DNA of 6,405 nucleotides, taken from positions 1 to 6,405 of the forward strand of contig QIGA01000248.1 of the NCBI GenBank assembly GCA_003229915.1. Direction: 5' to 3'. The notes under the pieces were generated by a model, which was not told where the DNA came from, ran no database searches, and saw only the letters and a list, made by a program, of their open reading frames with translations. Source of the stretch: Chloroflexota bacterium. GTDB lineage: Bacteria > Chloroflexota > Dehalococcoidia > SZUA-161. A program made the position numbers and the translations under genes. Below, piece by piece: positions 5,834 to 6,405 of the stretch. Every line of letters begins with the position of its first letter. Within the stretch, counting starts at the first letter, position 1.

Positions 5834-6405
5834 AGGCCGCTCTTCTCTCACCGAAAACCGCTCGCCCTATCCTCACCAGCGTCGCTCCCTCCTCAATGGC
5901 CACCTCGAAGTCGTCGGTCATTCCCATTGAGAGATGCCTCAGCCCCAAGGCATCCCGCATCTGCCGCAACTGGCGGAAAACGGGACGGACTTCTTCGGCA
6001 TCGCTCACCCAGGGGGCGATTGTCATCAGCCCCTCGATCTCGATGCTGGGCAACTTCCCGATACGCCCTACTGCCTCATCGACTTCGGGCGGCGGGAAGC
6101 CGCTTTTGCTTGGCTCGCCGGAAACGTTGACCTCGATGAAAACGGGCAGCTTCTTGCGGCTGTGCCTGCTCAGAGTTTCCGCTAGCTTGAGCGAATCAAC
6201 GCTATGAATTATATCAAAAATATCCACCGCTGTCTTGGCCTTGTTGGTTTGGAGGTGTCCCACCATATGCCAGGTCAGGTGAGCCCTCAGACTCTGAAGT
6301 TGTTCGACCTTGGGTTTGGCCTCTGGCACCCGGTTCTCACCGAAGTTTCGGATGCCGGCGTTAAACGCAGCAGTGATAGCAGGGACGTCTATGGTCTTGG
6401 TCACC
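5832..6405 (-). CDS. YggS/PLPBP family pyridoxal phosphate homeostasis protein, N-terminus beyond the window
   Basis: A PLP-binding protein with an alanine-racemase-like TIM-barrel fold but no known catalytic activity. Family members maintain vitamin B6 pools and affect amino-acid metabolism. The frame stays open to the right edge; the GTG at 6404 is codon VTKT of the family motif AV(S/T)KT, not a start, so about 30 N-terminal residues are missing. Counting from that Val, Lys3 is the expected PLP-binding lysine. Then come FGENRVPEA (21-29), WHMVGHLQTNK (45-55), HSVDS (67-71), EVNVSGEPSKSGF (91-103), EGLMTIAP (124-131) and LSMGMTDDFEVAIEEG (158-173), ending with LVRIGRAVFG (176-185), the phosphate-binding end. 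The family usually reads MGMS where this has MGMT. It is upstream of proC by 10 bases, an association conserved widely enough that the human homologue was named PROSC, for proline synthetase co-transcribed. Confidence 0.95.
   Translation of the reverse strand, partial: VTKTIDVPAITAAFNAGIRNFGENRVPEAKPKVEQLQSLRAHLTWHMVGHLQTNKAKTAVDIFDIIHSVDSLKLAETLSRHSRKKLPVFIEVNVSGEPSKSGFPPPEVDEAVGRIGKLPSIEIEGLMTIAPWVSDAEEVRPVFRQLRQMRDALGLRHLSMGMTDDFEVAIEEGATLVRIGRAVFGERRAA

Noticed and set aside
5851..5851. GTG at 5851 as the start of proC
   Set aside because: It would overlap yggS and add ten charged residues. The ATG at 5821 has GAGGAG at ideal spacing and begins the canonical MKIAFIG.
6402..6404. GTG at 6404 as the start of the YggS protein
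   Set aside because: The Val belongs to the conserved AV(S/T)KT motif carrying the PLP lysine, so the true start is beyond the window.
1..6405. CRISPR array, transposon ends, integrase, tRNA or defence genes
   Set aside because: I looked on both strands and saw no regularly spaced repeats, no transposase or integrase frames, and no tRNA-like T-arm motifs in the intergenic stretches.

Overview
The window holds six protein genes and no mobile element, RNA gene or CRISPR array. It looks like a chromosomal housekeeping segment. The best guess for the host is a bacterium of the Chloroflexota, perhaps Dehalococcoidia-like. That inference rests on a lipoprotein with a Thr/Pro/Ala-rich linker after its lipidated Cys, the general feel of the protein sequences, moderately high GC and a TTG start. 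No marker here fixes the taxonomy.

Layout. Bases 1-1676 (+) are the 3' part of mnmG, a tRNA wobble-uridine modification enzyme whose N-terminal FAD-binding region lies upstream of the window. A strong 12-bp hairpin (1792-1820) separates it from the convergent gene at 1846-2601 (-), a secreted LolA/DUF4412-like lipoprotein of unknown role. Bases 2602-3185 are a 584-bp divergent intergenic region with no convincing gene. It carries two perfect palindromes (12 bp and 24 bp) and promoter-like elements facing both ways. Bases 3186-4736 (+) encode a YtcJ-type amidohydrolase that starts with TTG behind an extended -10 promoter. Three bases after its stop, a convergent operon on the minus strand comes in from the right edge. 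It runs PLP-homeostasis protein (YggS/PLPBP, N-terminus off the window), then proC (pyrroline-5-carboxylate reductase), then yggT (small membrane protein). proC and yggT overlap by the four bases ATGA.

The yggS-proC-yggT cluster is a known conserved association linking vitamin B6 cofactor homeostasis, proline synthesis and a cell-envelope protein. mnmG, the lipoprotein and the amidohydrolase appear to be independently transcribed. I see no convincing new biological system. The least explained parts are the palindrome-bearing divergent intergenic region, the unassigned lipoprotein, and the amidohydrolase, whose family is clear but whose substrate is not.
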